A DNA stretch of 56,521 nucleotides, taken from Lachnospiraceae bacterium (GTDB taxonomy: Bacteria; Bacillota; Clostridia; Lachnospirales; Lachnospiraceae). Positions within the stretch are counted from its first letter, which is position 1. Every line of letters starts with the position of its first letter. A program made the translations under genes and the position numbers. The notes beneath the pieces are model-generated. The model was not told the origin of the DNA, did no database searches, and was given only the letters and a program-made list of their open reading frames with translations. The stretch lies in NCBI GenBank assembly GCA_017437065.1, contig JAFSBX010000026.1, forward strand, positions 1-56,521, given 5' to 3'. Positions 27,442-36,664 of this stretch are shown one piece after another.

Positions 27442-29117
27442 TGAAGAGAAAATATGGAATTTTATGTTTGATTTATCTGATAGGGATTATTCTCTACTTA
27501 GGAATTATGCATTTATTTACAATACCAGTGCATTTAAATGTGGATGAAGAATTATATATTTCTATGGCAAGATCATTTCATTATGAGGGTGTGTTTGAGA
27601 AAAATGGAAATATATTAGACTATTCTTGTGTCTTGTATTCAATGATTCTTTCTATAGCATATTATTTTTATAGCCCTGAGAATATTATGTATATTCTTAG
27701 AGCAATTAATGTGATAATAATGCTTTCTTCCGTATTCCCGATTTTCTTTTTAGGAGAAAGAATCTTCAAAAATGAAAAAAACGCGTTATTCGCTTGTGCC
27801 TTTTCACTATTCTTGCCTACAATGATGAATACTGCCTATTGTATGCAGGAAGTTTTGGCATATCCACTTTTTCTATGGGCGATTTATTTTATATATAGTG
27901 AAATAGAGAAGGATAAAATATTGTCTGTTTCCAAAGAAAGTATTGTAATCACTGTTTTGAGTATTGTTTGTTATTTTACGAAAACATATATGATTTTTAT
28001 TCCACTTGTTTATTTTGGATTAATTTTACTTGAAGCAACTAGGAAGAAAAGAATTTCTGTTTGGAAAAAGCTAATTTTATTGGGGGGTATTGCTGTATTT
28101 TTATATATTCTTGGTAAATATGGTATCATATATATAAATAATGGGGCAACAGGTACTAATCATTATGCTGCTCAATTTTCATGGCTCTTTCCAATAACTT
28201 GGGAAACCATAATAGCAGCCATAGGATGTATTACTGTTTATGTAGCGTCATTGCTTTTTTACTGGGGAGTTTTACCGGTAATATTGCCACTTTGCAATTT
28301 GAAAAGGTATAGTGAAAAAGATAAAAAGTTCTTTTGTTTTCTTTTTTTGAGCATATGTGTATTAATTGTTGAAATTGTAATTAGTATTGTGCTTACTGAA
28401 GAAGGGAATGTGTTGGTTCCGAAAAAATTATTATATCGTTATTTTCAAATTTTCGAAGTACCGCTATTGATGATATTTGTAAAAGAAATAGAATCCTTGG
28501 AGATTCCTAAAAAAATATTGGCAGTGTATAGAGGAGTATTCGGAATTTTAGTATTTTATTTTGTTTATATAGGTGATGGACAGCGTACATCTATTATTGA
28601 TGCTCCGGTATTTTTATTAATGGAAAATATAACAAGATACATGATTCCTTATTTTAATATATTCGTATGTGGAATTGCGGCTGTTTTTGTTGGTTTGGGA
28701 GCATTTTTATACATTAAAAAGAAGTGGAATGGTCAAGCTTTACTCAAAGTATTCGAAAAGGTTTGTTTATTTTGTATAATTCTTTTTTTTGTGATAAATT
28801 TAGTTCAGCTTCCGTATTATAACAATGTCATAGCAGATGGAAAACAAATAGAAGCAGATGCTGTTAAGATAGCCCATTATTTGGAAGAGGATGAAAAATA
28901 TACGGATATTTATTATGTAAAGGCCAAAACAGATAGATATGAGCAGTCTGTATATGCTTATTTAAAGGAAAAAGTTTATTATGTAACAGTGGATACACTC
29001 AAAGAAATAAATGACAAGGAAGCAATAATTATTGCATCATCACAATGTGATGTGGGAGAAAATTTTAAAAAAATAGAATTAAATACAGAGGTATTAAACG
29101 TTATAAAATTAAAGTAA
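27441..29117 (+). CDS. GT-C-fold membrane glycosyltransferase-like protein
   Basis: 558 residues with about eleven to thirteen hydrophobic segments. The first extracytoplasmic loop contains LNVDEELYISMARSF, and the D-E pair near residue 36 is where ArnT/PMT-like GT-C enzymes hold their catalytic acid. A soluble C-terminal part (from about residue 460) follows. Such proteins take a sugar from a polyprenyl-phosphate carrier and attach it to lipid, glycan or protein outside the membrane. The DPM1-like enzymes encoded nearby could supply that carrier. The exact family was not recognised. Confidence 0.72.
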   Translation: MKRKYGILCLIYLIGIILYLGIMHLFTIPVHLNVDEELYISMARSFHYEGVFEKNGNILDYSCVLYSMILSIAYYFYSPENIMYILRAINVIIMLSSVFPIFFLGERIFKNEKNALFACAFSLFLPTMMNTAYCMQEVLAYPLFLWAIYFIYSEIEKDKILSVSKESIVITVLSIVCYFTKTYMIFIPLVYFGLILLEATRKKRISVWKKLILLGGIAVFLYILGKYGIIYINNGATGTNHYAAQFSWLFPITWETIIAAIGCITVYVASLLFYWGVLPVILPLCNLKRYSEKDKKFFCFLFLSICVLIVEIVISIVLTEEGNVLVPKKLLYRYFQIFEVPLLMIFVKEIESLEIPKKILAVYRGVFGILVFYFVYIGDGQRTSIIDAPVFLLMENITRYMIPYFNIFVCGIAAVFVGLGAFLYIKKKWNGQALLKVFEKVCLFCIILFFVINLVQLPYYNNVIADGKQIEADAVKIAHYLEEDEKYTDIYYVKAKTDRYEQSVYAYLKEKVYYVTVDTLKEINDKEAIIIASSQCDVGENFKKIELNTEVLNVIKLK

Positions 29118-29163
29118 TGTGGATTATAGGAAAGCAGCAAATATAAGCTGGAAGGAATTTACA

Positions 29164-30231
29164 GTGAAAAGAGTATTGTTAGTGAATTATTATGGAACAT
29201 GTAATGAAGCCGGGCAGCCAATAGGCCATTCACAAAAGGCCTTGCAGGAATATAGTAATCTGGTAAAAGAGCAATTTATAGTCAGTGCAGCTATTTCTCC
29301 GTGCCTAACAAGAGGTTTGAATGAAGAATTTGAAGAAATTATTCCATTAAAATATGACATTAGTGCAACGGGAATGAAAACGCTGTTTGAGAGAATCAAA
29401 GATAAGTTTAAACTTATTGCTAATATCAGATATGTGTTGAAAAGAGAAGGTTACGATATAGTTTGGTTTTATCGTACAGATTTCTTTTTGTTTTTTTACT
29501 TCTTTTTTAAAAGAAAAAGAAAACAGCCTAAAATGATTGGACAAGTATATCAGGAAGAATTTGTTGCAGGAAAGCTTTCAAAGTTATTAAATTATCTTTA
29601 TAGAAAAGGAGCATTAAAATTTGACGGATTGATTTATACACAAAAAGGGATGGCTAATTTCCATAGTAATACATTATATATTCCGGATTATTACTATGAT
29701 GAAAAAAAATATGGAAAATATAAAAATATACGCAAAAAGGAAAAGGCTGTTTGTCTCGGAACCATGAATCCATATAAAAAATTAGAGGAGTTGGTAGAAG
29801 CATTTAATGAAAATGGAATGCAGTTGGAAATCAAAGGATATTTCTACGAAAAGGAACGTTTTCAAAAGCTTTTGCAAATTAAAAAGGAAAACATTACAAT
29901 AGAGGATGTTGTTCTTTCAGAAGATGAATATTATTGCTTGCTTGCGGAAGCAAAGTATTCTATGTTACCTTATGATATGGAACAGTATGGATGTAGGACT
30001 TCCGGGGTTTTACAAGAAAGCTTATTTCTAAATACGATTTCAGTAGCACCCAAAAAGTTACTTGAAGAAAATGAAATAGATGGAATTGGATATGAAAAAA
30101 TAGAAGAGATGAGAAATATACAGCTGTTTAATGAGACTGTAATTGCAGATAACAGTGCAACGTTGTTAGAGTATGACAGAAAAGAAATTCAGAAAAAAGT
30201 AGTTCGTTTTTTAGATAAGGAAAAAGAGTAG
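29164..30231 (+). CDS. GT4-like (GT-B) glycosyltransferase
   Basis: About 355 residues. The start is set at GTG 29164: AAGGA ends 7 bases upstream and the protein then begins VKRVLLVNYYGTCNEAG, a standard GT-B beta-strand start. An upstream in-frame GTG (29119), which overlaps the end of the previous gene region, has no ribosome site. The C-terminal donor half contains CLGTMNPYKKLEELVEAF, LEIKGYF and, in place of the usual GT4 glutamate pair, MLPYDMEQYGCRTSGVLQESL, which is diverged. Donor and acceptor are unknown. Confidence 0.7.
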   Translation: MKRVLLVNYYGTCNEAGQPIGHSQKALQEYSNLVKEQFIVSAAISPCLTRGLNEEFEEIIPLKYDISATGMKTLFERIKDKFKLIANIRYVLKREGYDIVWFYRTDFFLFFYFFFKRKRKQPKMIGQVYQEEFVAGKLSKLLNYLYRKGALKFDGLIYTQKGMANFHSNTLYIPDYYYDEKKYGKYKNIRKKEKAVCLGTMNPYKKLEELVEAFNENGMQLEIKGYFYEKERFQKLLQIKKENITIEDVVLSEDEYYCLLAEAKYSMLPYDMEQYGCRTSGVLQESLFLNTISVAPKKLLEENEIDGIGYEKIEEMRNIQLFNETVIADNSATLLEYDRKEIQKKVVRFLDKEKE

Positions 30232-30233
30232 AA

Positions 30234-30914
30234 ATGAAGTGGTTGTTAAATTTGGGATGGCGTGTAACAATGCCATTTGTAAAATGGTACTATAGAATAT
30301 ACAAAAAATGTGACTTGGATAAACATTCGTATATCTCTTATTTAACTAAAATGGAAGGGCATAATCACATCGGAAGAAATACATATGCTCCCGGCACAGA
30401 ACTGGGATATGGAACCAATATATCTCATGACGGATATTTTTATAATACAAAAATAGGAAAATATACTTGTATAGGACCTAGAAGTGCTGTTATTGGGGGA
30501 AAACATCCTATAGACACTATTGTTTCTATACATCCAGCGTTTTACAGTAAGGTAAAACAAGCAGGTTTATCTTATATAGACGAACAGATTTTTGAAGAAT
30601 TTACATATGTTGATGGAACAGGAGTATCGGTTGTTATCGGAAATGATGTGTGGATAGGGGCTGATGCAAAAATAATGCAAGGTGTCACAATTGGAGATGG
30701 GGCAGTAGTTGCTGCCGGGGCTTTGGTATTGAAGGACGTGGAACCGTATGAAATTGTGGCAGGTATTCCTGCGAAGACAATAAAATATCGTTTTGATGAA
30801 GAGGACAGAAGATGGCTGATGGAATTACAATGGTGGAATAAACCGGTAGAATGGATAAGATATCATGCAAAGTATTTTAGAGATATAAAAATACTTCGGA
30901 AAATGTTGAGTTAA
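30234..30914 (+). CDS. left-handed beta-helix acetyltransferase (CatB/XAT-like), copy 1
   Basis: 226 residues with hexapeptide-repeat turns such as IGNDVWIGADAKIMQGVTIG and GDGAVVAAGALVLKDVEP, ending in the family motif YEIVAGIPAKTIKYRF. A His in GGKHPID fits the catalytic position of xenobiotic/sugar O-acetyltransferases. In this locus it most likely acetylates a sugar with acetyl-CoA in the cytosol. It starts three bases after the preceding stop. A paralogue is encoded at 33104. Confidence 0.9.
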   Translation: MKWLLNLGWRVTMPFVKWYYRIYKKCDLDKHSYISYLTKMEGHNHIGRNTYAPGTELGYGTNISHDGYFYNTKIGKYTCIGPRSAVIGGKHPIDTIVSIHPAFYSKVKQAGLSYIDEQIFEEFTYVDGTGVSVVIGNDVWIGADAKIMQGVTIGDGAVVAAGALVLKDVEPYEIVAGIPAKTIKYRFDEEDRRWLMELQWWNKPVEWIRYHAKYFRDIKILRKMLS

Positions 30915-30945
30915 ATGAAAAAAAGGTAAAAGAGGATAGACTATT

Positions 30946-32130
30946 ATGGAAACAATTGCTTTAATTGCTATAGGTTATAACAAAGTAAATAGTATAATTA
31001 GGTTGTTAGAATCTTTGAATAAAGCTGATTATGGCAATGATATAGTACCTTTAATTATCAGTATTGATAAAAGTGAGACGGATGCAGTAAAAAAAGCCGT
31101 CGAACAGTTTCAATGGAATCATGGGGATAAATTTGTAAGATGCTTTCAAGAGAGACAGGGATTAAGAAAACATATTTTGTCTTGCGGAGAATATTTGGAA
31201 AAATATGATACAGTCTGGGTATTTGAAGATGATATCATGGTTTCCCCCAGTTTTTATCAATATGGAAAAAAATGTGTTGAATTTTATAAAGATGATGAAA
31301 ATATTGAAGGAATATCTTTGTATGGTACAGAGTGGAATTATAATGCTAATTTCCCTTTTGAACCATTAAAAACAGAATATGATACTTATTTTTTGCAATA
31401 TGCTCAATCTTGGGGGCAGATTTGGTATAAAGACAGATGGGAAAAGTTTATACAGTGGTATCAGGAAAATTTGGATTTTTTTGAGGGTGAGCGGAAAGCA
31501 AATATACCACAGAATTTGTATACATGGGGAGAAAACTCATGGTTAAAATACCATATTGCATATTGTATTGAAAAAAATAAATATTTTGTGTATCCTTATT
31601 ATTCTTTTACGACTACTTTTGTAGAAAACGGAACGCATTTTGGTACAGATATTACTAGATTTCATTCAGAAATGATGGTTAAATCAATAAAAAACTATCA
31701 ATTAGCAAATCTTGATGATGTTGCGGTACGTTATGATGCTTTTTTTGAAAGTGAATTACTAAAACAGAAGATTGAAGAGTTATACCATAATAAGATTGTT
31801 ATTGATTTGTATGGGAGTAAAAAGGAATTTAAAACTACAAAATATGTACTTTCTACGCAAGTTCTTCCGCATCAAACAGAACGGGAATATGGTTTACAAC
31901 TTAGACCTATTGAATTGAATGTTTTCATGGAAATAGAAGGTAAAGAAATCTTTCTGTATGATATGACAAGTTCTATGGTGAGAAAAAAGAAAGAAAAAAA
32001 CAACCAAATTGTTAAGAAATGGAATTATTTTTTTAAAGATCGTTTCTTAATGTGGAATGAAATCTTTCCGTTGTGGAAGAGTAAAGTGACAAACCTAATT
32101 AGAATTATAGGGAAAAGGTTTCAAAAATAG
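30946..32130 (+). CDS. GT-A glycosyltransferase (GNT-I/GT13-like layout)
   Basis: 394 residues. The N-terminus TIALIAIGYNKVNSIIRLLE opens a GT-A fold, and VWVFEDDIMVSPSFYQY carries an E-D-D metal-binding motif of the type seen in GT13/GNT-I-like enzymes. The downstream QYAQSWGQIWYKDRWEKF and TWGENSWLKYHI are also recalled from bacterial proteins of this kind. A basic, aromatic C-terminal tail may contact membrane. AGAGGA lies 9 bases before ATG 30946. Substrates are unknown. Confidence 0.75.
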   Translation: METIALIAIGYNKVNSIIRLLESLNKADYGNDIVPLIISIDKSETDAVKKAVEQFQWNHGDKFVRCFQERQGLRKHILSCGEYLEKYDTVWVFEDDIMVSPSFYQYGKKCVEFYKDDENIEGISLYGTEWNYNANFPFEPLKTEYDTYFLQYAQSWGQIWYKDRWEKFIQWYQENLDFFEGERKANIPQNLYTWGENSWLKYHIAYCIEKNKYFVYPYYSFTTTFVENGTHFGTDITRFHSEMMVKSIKNYQLANLDDVAVRYDAFFESELLKQKIEELYHNKIVIDLYGSKKEFKTTKYVLSTQVLPHQTEREYGLQLRPIELNVFMEIEGKEIFLYDMTSSMVRKKKEKNNQIVKKWNYFFKDRFLMWNEIFPLWKSKVTNLIRIIGKRFQK

Positions 32131-32193
32131 TATTGGAAGTGGATAGAAATCGTTCCGTTATAAGTATAAAATAGCAAGAAATGGAGAATTGAA

Positions 32194-33024
32194 ATGAAAA
32201 TTGCCATTATTGTCAGTTGTTTTAATAGAAAAGCAATGACACAAAGGTGCTTGGCACAGTTATATCAACAGGCAACAGAATATACAGAACATAGTTTTAT
32301 TTTTTTTATTCATGATGATGCTTCCACTGATGGGACACAGGAGATGATTATAAGAGATTTTCCCAATGCCAGATTGATGCGTAGTCAAGGTGGATTATAT
32401 TGGTGTAAAAGCATGCATAGAGCAATGGAGGAAGCGACTGTTAAGGGAGAGTTTGATTTATATTTGATGATTAATGATGACGTGGATTTTGAAGATAATG
32501 CGTTGGCAATTATGCTACATTCATATAAAATAGCTTCAAAACCGTGTGCTATAGTGGGAGCTACAAAGAAAACCTTATCGAGTGAAGTTAGTTATGGCGG
32601 AAGAACTAAAGAAGGACAGTTAATTGTGCCTAACAAGGAGTTGCAGAGATGTATGTGGGCAAATTGGAATTGTTTTTTAGTTGATCGTGAAGTTGTAAAT
32701 AAGGTTGGAATTATAGATGGAAAATATCAGCATTCATGGGGAGATTTTGATTACTCATTTCGAATGGGAAAGAAGGATTACCCGATATATTTAGCTACTG
32801 ATTATATTGGAAAGTGTGATAACAATTGTGTTGAAGGGACGTTCAGAGATAAAAAATTAGGAAAAAGAAAACAATTACAAAAACTATTTTCACCAAAAGG
32901 GGTGCCGTTTTATTCTTATATGAGATATCATATGCGAGTGCAGGGAAAGATAGGTTTTTTGAAATATTTGTATGGATACTTATCAATTATTGGATATATC
33001 GTATTGGGGAAAACATTGAAATAG
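32194..33024 (+). CDS. GT2 glycosyltransferase (rhamnosyltransferase-like)
   Basis: 276 residues, GT-A fold: KIAIIVSCFNRKAMTQRCL, then FIHDDASTDGT, then SQGGLYWCKSMHRAMEEA, then the metal motif LMINDDVDF. The GGLYWCKSMHRAM-type segment and the late WGDFDYSFRMGKKDYPIY are common in GT2 proteins of rhamnose- or galactofuranose-transferring type, but specificity cannot be decided. A GGAG site about 10 bases upstream supports ATG 32194. Confidence 0.86.
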   Translation: MKIAIIVSCFNRKAMTQRCLAQLYQQATEYTEHSFIFFIHDDASTDGTQEMIIRDFPNARLMRSQGGLYWCKSMHRAMEEATVKGEFDLYLMINDDVDFEDNALAIMLHSYKIASKPCAIVGATKKTLSSEVSYGGRTKEGQLIVPNKELQRCMWANWNCFLVDREVVNKVGIIDGKYQHSWGDFDYSFRMGKKDYPIYLATDYIGKCDNNCVEGTFRDKKLGKRKQLQKLFSPKGVPFYSYMRYHMRVQGKIGFLKYLYGYLSIIGYIVLGKTLK

Positions 33025-33103
33025 ATGAACTATGTTTTATTAGAGGCAAATTAATGTTTGCGTGATGTATTTTGCAGTTTGACGGATTTTATAGGAGAAT
33101 GTA

Positions 33104-33832
33104 ATGTTTCAAGAGTTTATTGTAAAAATGCAGATGAAAGGATATTATTTGTATTATAAATTGTTCAGTAAAAAATATAAAATATGCTTGGGAAAAAAAA
33201 TTCAATTGGACTCATGGACGGAGTTTATGGGAAATAATCGAATTGGAGATTATTCTGTTATTAATCGGTCAAAAATCGGATTGGCGAGTTATATGGGAAA
33301 AAACTGTAAATTTATAAAGACAGATATAGGCAAGTATACCTCCATTGCATCAGGAGTATGTATTGTATCAGGACATCATCCGATTAATGAGTATATATCA
33401 ACATCACCAGTATTTTATTCTGTATTATTTGGTGGTCAAAATACTTTTGTAGACAAAGAGTATTACTCCGTGTATAAATATGCAGATGAAGAAAATGCAA
33501 GGTTGGTATGTATTGGAAATGATGTTTGGTTAGGAGAGGGAGTAAAGATAGTGGAGGGAGTAACAATCGGAGATGGTGTTGTTGTAGCAGCTTATTCCGT
33601 TGTTACCAAGAATTTGGAACCTTATGGCGTATATGCCGGAGTACCGGCAAAATTGATTAAATATAGATTTGAACAGGAAGTAATTGAGAAATTAGAAAAT
33701 TTCAAATGGTGGGATAAAGACCAGCAATGGTTAAAAAGTCATGCGGATATATTTAGAAATCCCGAGAAGTTTTTTGATGTACTGGGATATGGAAATGGAG
33801 TGAATGAAGATGACGAAGGAAGAGAGTATTAA
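33104..33832 (+). CDS. left-handed beta-helix acetyltransferase (CatB/XAT-like), copy 2
   Basis: 242 residues with hexapeptide turns (CIGNDVWLGEGVKIVEGVTI, GDGVVVAAYSVVTK) and the end motif YGVYAGVPAKLIKYRFEQE. The likely catalytic His is in SGHHPINE. It is clearly paralogous to the protein at 30234. Two acetyltransferases suggest two acetylation positions on the glycan. AGGAG precedes ATG 33104. The 3' end overlaps the next gene by about 20 bases. Confidence 0.9.
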   Translation: MFQEFIVKMQMKGYYLYYKLFSKKYKICLGKKIQLDSWTEFMGNNRIGDYSVINRSKIGLASYMGKNCKFIKTDIGKYTSIASGVCIVSGHHPINEYISTSPVFYSVLFGGQNTFVDKEYYSVYKYADEENARLVCIGNDVWLGEGVKIVEGVTIGDGVVVAAYSVVTKNLEPYGVYAGVPAKLIKYRFEQEVIEKLENFKWWDKDQQWLKSHADIFRNPEKFFDVLGYGNGVNEDDEGREY

Positions 33833-34691
33833 GCTTTGGGGAAACTTTTCGGATACTTATATGCAAACGATTGGCTTTAGACAATTTAAGAAAGAGAATA
33901 AAGAAGATAGTAAGATATTAAAAAATAATATTAAATATAAGAATATTCACAGGGGAAAAAGGTGTTTCGTACTTGGAAACGGACCATCTTTAAATTATGT
34001 TGATTTTGAAAAATTGCGTGATGAATATGTATTTACAGTCAATGAATTAATGCGACATGAAAATTTTTTTTCTTTAAATAGTAATTATCACTTTATTGCT
34101 GATCCGGAATATTTTAAATTACAGCCAGGTAAAGAAGAAGATCAGAAATTGATTGAAATTATTAAGAAAATGGAATCGGCGGAGAGTGCACCAGTTTTTT
34201 TTGCACCGATAGAAGGCAGAAAAAATGTTGAAGAGTATGGATGGATGGAACAACTAGAGTGTTCATATTTTTGCAGCAAATTATTTTTTTATCAAGGATT
34301 TCAGAAAAAAATAGATTTTGCAAAATTTGTACCATGTTTTCAGGCAGTTGTGCATTGGGCAGTAGCAATGGCAGTATATATGGGATTTGGCGAGATTTAT
34401 TTATTGGGTTGTGATGCAACAAATGCAATTACAGATATCGCCTCTTTTAAGGGGATAGAGTATGATGAGTTATACGCTTATCACTTAAATGTGGAAGATA
34501 AGGAAATGGTAATCGAGAGACATAAAAAAAGAGGATTAGAAGCTACAATACGAGGATATAATAGAATCTTTGAAGTGTTCAGGGAGCTATTTAATTGGTG
34601 TGAACGACAAGGAGTAAGTTTAGTGAATTGTTCTGCAGAAACTGTAATTGAATCTATTCCAAGAAAGGATTTGGCAGAGGTTTTAAAATAA
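33810..34691 (+). CDS. DUF115-like / GNGPSL-motif protein
   Basis: About 293 residues. An N-terminal CFVLGNGPSLNYVDFEKL motif and a later AVAMAVYMGFGEIYLLGCDAT segment match the DUF115 superfamily (MptE-like). A related GNGPSL loop also occurs in GT42 sialyltransferases such as Cst-II. Members near glycan genes are often assumed to be glycosyltransferases using CMP- or other nucleotide-activated sugars; no CMP-sialate genes are present in the window. ATG 33810 is preferred over 33804, because GGAG then has 9-base rather than 3-base spacing. The reading frame overlaps the acetyltransferase end. Confidence 0.68.
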   Translation: MTKEESIKLWGNFSDTYMQTIGFRQFKKENKEDSKILKNNIKYKNIHRGKRCFVLGNGPSLNYVDFEKLRDEYVFTVNELMRHENFFSLNSNYHFIADPEYFKLQPGKEEDQKLIEIIKKMESAESAPVFFAPIEGRKNVEEYGWMEQLECSYFCSKLFFYQGFQKKIDFAKFVPCFQAVVHWAVAMAVYMGFGEIYLLGCDATNAITDIASFKGIEYDELYAYHLNVEDKEMVIERHKKRGLEATIRGYNRIFEVFRELFNWCERQGVSLVNCSAETVIESIPRKDLAEVLK

Positions 34692-34734
34692 AATTTAGCA
34701 GTAATATACTAGTATAAAAAAGGAGAAAAGAATA

Positions 34735-36513
34735 GTGCAGAATATAAGAAAGATTAAAGATTTATTCAATAAGTTTCAAACAATATTAACTTCCAACCAA
34801 AAGAAATGGGGAATAGTGGTTTTTTTCATGATTTTAGGAGGATCACTAGCTGAAATGTTGGGTGTGTCAATTGTGTTACCTTTTGTTCAAGCAATATTAG
34901 CACCACAAGAACTTAGAGAAAACGTGATTATTAACAAGGTATGTACATTCTTTGGGGTGCAGTCGGACGAAGGGGTAGTTTTGCTGGTATCGTTTGTGGT
35001 TATTTTGATATATATAATTAAGAACGTATACCTTGGGTTAGTAGGATATGTTCGTATAAAATACGCAGTAAAAATTCAGCGAGAACTTTCTATTCGGATG
35101 CTTGTATCATATATGAAGAGAGGGTATTCTTTTTTTAGGATGACTAATTCTTCTGTACTAATGAGAGGAACTAATGGTGCAGTTTCAGGAGTGTACAATG
35201 TTGTAGTAAATTGTTTTAAGATTGTAGCAGAGTTATTGACAATTCTATGTATCTGTATTTATATCATAGTTACAGATTGGAAAATTTCTGTAGGAATGAT
35301 TTCTTTAGCTACCATTGGTTTATTGTTAATCCTGAATTTTTTTAAAGAGATAATGCGGAAAGCCGGTAAGCAATATCATGATGGTTTAGGAGAAAATAAT
35401 AAGATACAGTTGCAGTTATTTGGTGGAATTAAAGAGGTTTTGGTTCTTAATCGTAAAGATTATTTCATTAACAAATATATACATGCTTATAGCGGGTTGC
35501 AAAAAGGGCAAATACGCCAAGCAGTAGCTTCCGAGTCACCAACATATATTATTGAAGGAATATGCGTGACAGGATTAATTCTTTTGGTTTATTTTCGGGT
35601 TACAGGAATGGAAAATGCTGCGGAATATGTTCCACAACTTGCATCGTTTGCTGTAGCAGCATTTCGAATTCTTCCTTCTATAGGTAGACTTTCCAGTTGC
35701 TTTAATTTATGTATATTTTATATTCCGGCTGTTAATGAAACATATAATAATATTGTTGAGGCACAGAAATTTGATAAACTAAATGAAAATAATGCGTCTG
35801 ATGTAGAAACAGATGAATGCCATAGATTGGAAAAGGAAATAGAAATCCAAAATGTTTCATGGAAATATCAAGATGGTATAGAAAAAGTATTGGATAATAT
35901 TAATTTAACGATTAACAAGGGTGAGTCGGTGGCCTTTGTAGGACCATCAGGTGCTGGGAAAAGTACATTGGCAGATATTATATTAGGATTATTTCAGCCA
36001 CAAGAAGGGGGGGTATTGGCTGATGGAATTGATATCCACCAACATAAGAATATGTGGTCTAAGATGGTTGGATTTGTTCCACAATCGGCATTTTTGATAG
36101 ATGATACAATACGAAGAAATATTGCGTTTGGAATTGAAGATAGTAAGATAGATGATGAACGAATTTGGGCAACATTGGACAAAGCTCAAATGAAAGCTTT
36201 TGTACAGAATTTACCAAAGGGATTAGATACTTGTGTTGGAGATAGAGGAGTGCGTTTTTCAGGAGGACAGGCACAGCGATTGGCTATAGCGAGAGCACTG
36301 TATACTGATCCTGATATTATAATATTGGATGAGGCTACATCAGCATTGGATAATGAAACTGAAACGGCTGTTATGGAAGCTATTGATGCGTTGCAAGGAC
36401 AGAAAACAATGATTATTATTGCACATCGACTTACAACTATTCGTAATTGTAATTCTATTTATGAAATTAATAATGGTAAAGCTATTAAAAGAAAATATGA
36501 AGAATTATTATAG
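34735..36513 (+). CDS. ABC transporter, PglK/MsbA-like lipid-linked oligosaccharide flippase
   Basis: 592 residues: an N-terminal transmembrane domain of six helices, then a nucleotide-binding domain. Walker A is GPSGAGKST near residue 400, the ABC signature FSGGQAQRLAIARAL and Walker B IIILDEATSALD follow, and the H-loop is in IIAHRLTTI. A half-size exporter inside a glycan locus fits PglK-type flippases that move lipid-linked oligosaccharides outward by ATP hydrolysis. The GTG start at 34735 lies 9 bases after AGGAG. The first operon uses a Wzx flippase instead, so two export routes are present. Confidence 0.87.
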   Translation: MQNIRKIKDLFNKFQTILTSNQKKWGIVVFFMILGGSLAEMLGVSIVLPFVQAILAPQELRENVIINKVCTFFGVQSDEGVVLLVSFVVILIYIIKNVYLGLVGYVRIKYAVKIQRELSIRMLVSYMKRGYSFFRMTNSSVLMRGTNGAVSGVYNVVVNCFKIVAELLTILCICIYIIVTDWKISVGMISLATIGLLLILNFFKEIMRKAGKQYHDGLGENNKIQLQLFGGIKEVLVLNRKDYFINKYIHAYSGLQKGQIRQAVASESPTYIIEGICVTGLILLVYFRVTGMENAAEYVPQLASFAVAAFRILPSIGRLSSCFNLCIFYIPAVNETYNNIVEAQKFDKLNENNASDVETDECHRLEKEIEIQNVSWKYQDGIEKVLDNINLTINKGESVAFVGPSGAGKSTLADIILGLFQPQEGGVLADGIDIHQHKNMWSKMVGFVPQSAFLIDDTIRRNIAFGIEDSKIDDERIWATLDKAQMKAFVQNLPKGLDTCVGDRGVRFSGGQAQRLAIARALYTDPDIIILDEATSALDNETETAVMEAIDALQGQKTMIIIAHRLTTIRNCNSIYEINNGKAIKRKYEELL

Positions 36514-36566
36514 GAGTATAATAAGAAAGTAATTGATGTTTTGCACATCGACATTAGAAAACAACA

Positions 36567-36588
36567 TTTCGTGGAAATTTCGTGGAAA
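36567..36588. repeat. 11-base perfect tandem repeat
   Basis: TTTCGTGGAAA occurs twice back to back in the 150-base gap between the ABC transporter gene and the TagF-like gene. It may be a replication-slippage scar; no function is evident. Confidence 0.8.
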
Positions 36589-36664
36589 ACTGTTTAGGCG
36601 GGAAAAATGTGTTTATAGGTTTTTCTGCTTGATTTTTGAAGAATATTATTGCGAAGGTGTATGT

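Noticed and set aside
29119-29163. Earlier GTG start for the GT-B protein at 29164
   Set aside because: No ribosome site for 29119, while AAGGA is well spaced for GTG 29164, where the typical GT-B first strand begins.
34705-34716. TATACTAGTATA palindrome before the ABC transporter gene
   Set aside because: Only 12 AT-rich bases; expected by chance in such DNA and not in a recognised operator context.
36533-36664. N-terminal extension of the TagF-like protein from a TTG
   Set aside because: The extension runs through a tandem repeat and unrelated residues, whereas ATG 36665 has a well-placed GAAGG.
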